DNA from: Planococcaceae bacterium UBA3370
Lineage (GTDB): Bacteria > Bacillota > Bacilli > Bacillales_A > Planococcaceae
Length of the DNA: 5,564 bases
Assembly (NCBI GenBank): GCA_002360295.1
Contig: DEQI01000025.1
Span: forward strand, 1,506-7,069
Reading direction: 5' to 3'
This document shows, one piece after another, positions 4,728 through 5,564 of the stretch (its first letter is position 1; every line of letters starts with the position of its first letter). The notes under the pieces were generated by a model. It ran no database searches. It was not told the origin of the DNA and saw nothing but the letters and a program-made list of their open reading frames with translations. The translations under genes and the position numbers were made by a program.

Positions 4728-5409
4728 AAAGAACATCTCGCATATTTTCAAGTGTATTCTCTATAGCCATTTTCAATGATTTTTGTTCAGGTCTACAATA
4801 AGCGATCGCTTGTTCTAAATGAATTAGGGCGCTCTCTAAAAAAGGCTCTTGCTGTAAATCTTTATAAAGCTTTGTCAAGACAAGCGCTTTATTCCAATAC
4901 CAACGTGCATTCTCACCATCTAATACAATCGCTCTTTCTAAATAGCCCAACACTTCAAACGGTGAGTAATTAAAGCGATTCATCGTTTGAGCAGCCATTC
5001 CATAAAATAACGCTTGATTAGGGTTCCATTTTACTGCCTGTATAAAGCAATAAACACTTTCGTCGTATTGATGAGCAAATAAAAATAAATGAGCTTGCGT
5101 AAAAAATGATTGCGCTTTATCAACATCTGCCCCCTGTTTAGCCATTTCTTCAAGCTGTTTTATTCGTTCATTAAATTCTACTTCATTGGCAATTGCCCTA
5201 ATTTCATTCACTTCATCTAGTTCCTCATATGTCTCATTTTCTCGTTCTCTACTTGGATTGACTTTATGAGAAAACCTGGGCATGGAAGCCAACTCATAAC
5301 GTTCATAAAGGGACAGTACTTGTTGTGCGAATGGTTCTTCTACTTGCTTTTGAGCCGCTTCGTAGCAGGCATGGATTTGGCCATCATAAAAAAGATCCTG
5401 TAGGTTCAT
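4717..5409 (-). CDS. TPR-like repeat protein of unknown function
   Basis: A 230-residue soluble protein with no signal peptide or membrane segment. The N-terminal 40 residues form helices (DLFYDGQIHACYEAAQKQ). A charged, probably flexible stretch follows (about 45-68, with NPSRERENETYEELDEVNE) and then a Glu/Lys-rich helix (69-92). The C-terminal half has the helix-pair pattern of tetratricopeptide repeats at about 98-131 (QAHLFLFAHQYDESVYCFIQAVKWNPN), 133-167 (FYGMAAQTMNRF...YLERAIVLDG) and 168-205 (ARWYWNKALVLTKL...ALIHLEQAIAYC). TPR units usually bind other proteins; no partner is evident here. The ATG at 5409 has AGGAG at 5423-5419, nine bases upstream. The gene stands alone and is convergent with the HPP gene. 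Exact family unknown. Confidence 0.85.
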   Translation of the reverse strand: MNLQDLFYDGQIHACYEAAQKQVEEPFAQQVLSLYERYELASMPRFSHKVNPSRERENETYEELDEVNEIRAIANEVEFNERIKQLEEMAKQGADVDKAQSFFTQAHLFLFAHQYDESVYCFIQAVKWNPNQALFYGMAAQTMNRFNYSPFEVLGYLERAIVLDGENARWYWNKALVLTKLYKDLQQEPFLESALIHLEQAIAYCRPEQKSLKMAIENTLENMRDVLFQS

Positions 5410-5441
5410 ATTTTGTCGCTCCTCACAAATGATATTATTTT

Positions 5442-5470
5442 AGTATACATGAAGATAGGATACGACTAAA
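5442..5470 (-). promoter_or_regulatory. Possible sigma-A promoter of the TPR gene
   Basis: On the - strand TTTAGT (5470-5465) and TATACT (5447-5442) are separated by 17 bases. The -10 is good (5 of 6) and the -35 poor (3 of 6). It lies about 33 bases before the ATG at 5409, with the AGGAG site in between. Confidence 0.4.
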
Positions 5471-5564
5471 GCGAAATAACAGCATTATCCAAACCTCAAA
5501 CATAGGGTTTTCAAAAATGAAAATCTTTAATTCTTTTATGAAAAATACATTAATATTGTATTAA

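Noticed and set aside
4776..4973. + strand open frame of 65 codons
   Set aside because: Antisense to the TPR gene; no ribosome binding site or motif.
5517..5564. 15-codon ORF ending exactly at the right edge
   Set aside because: Too short, with only a weak AGGG upstream and no recognisable peptide; the match with the edge is probably chance.

Overview
The window is AT-rich chromosomal DNA from a low-GC Gram-positive bacterium, most likely a member of the Bacillales. The evidence is strong AGGAG-type ribosome binding sites, hairpin-plus-T-run terminators, a Gram-positive style lipoprotein, and an ispG-yqfW neighbourhood like the one in Bacillus subtilis. A Lysinibacillus-like member of the Planococcaceae/Bacillaceae is my guess from protein style; no database search was made.

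Layout: (1) 1-865, + strand: the 3' end of ispG (isoprenoid precursor synthesis) followed 12 bases later by a yqfW-type HAD nucleotidase, closed by a textbook terminator. (2) 873-1106, - strand: a small unrecognised ORF whose start is uncertain. (3) 1348-1845, + strand: an unrecognised secreted lipoprotein, followed at 1929-1990 by a compact double-hairpin element. (4) 2092-2538, + strand: an XRE-type DNA-binding regulator, preceded by an inverted repeat and followed by a bidirectional terminator. (5) 3867-2650, - strand: a two-gene unit. An all-helical protein of unknown function is translationally coupled to an alpha/beta hydrolase of the phospholipase/carboxylesterase family. (6) 4061-4621, + strand: an HPP-family membrane protein, divergent from unit 5. 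(7) 5409-4717, - strand: a TPR-like repeat protein, convergent with the HPP gene. The last 150 or so bases hold only its likely promoter.

Most units look like independent short transcription units rather than one pathway. The only pairs with real evidence of joint expression are ispG-yqfW and the helical protein-hydrolase pair. The best single observation is in the hydrolase. Its nucleophile elbow reads GFNQGA, with Asn where the family has the catalytic Ser, although the Asp and His of the triad are kept. I see no mobile element, CRISPR array, tRNA or rRNA, and no clear sign of a complete novel system.
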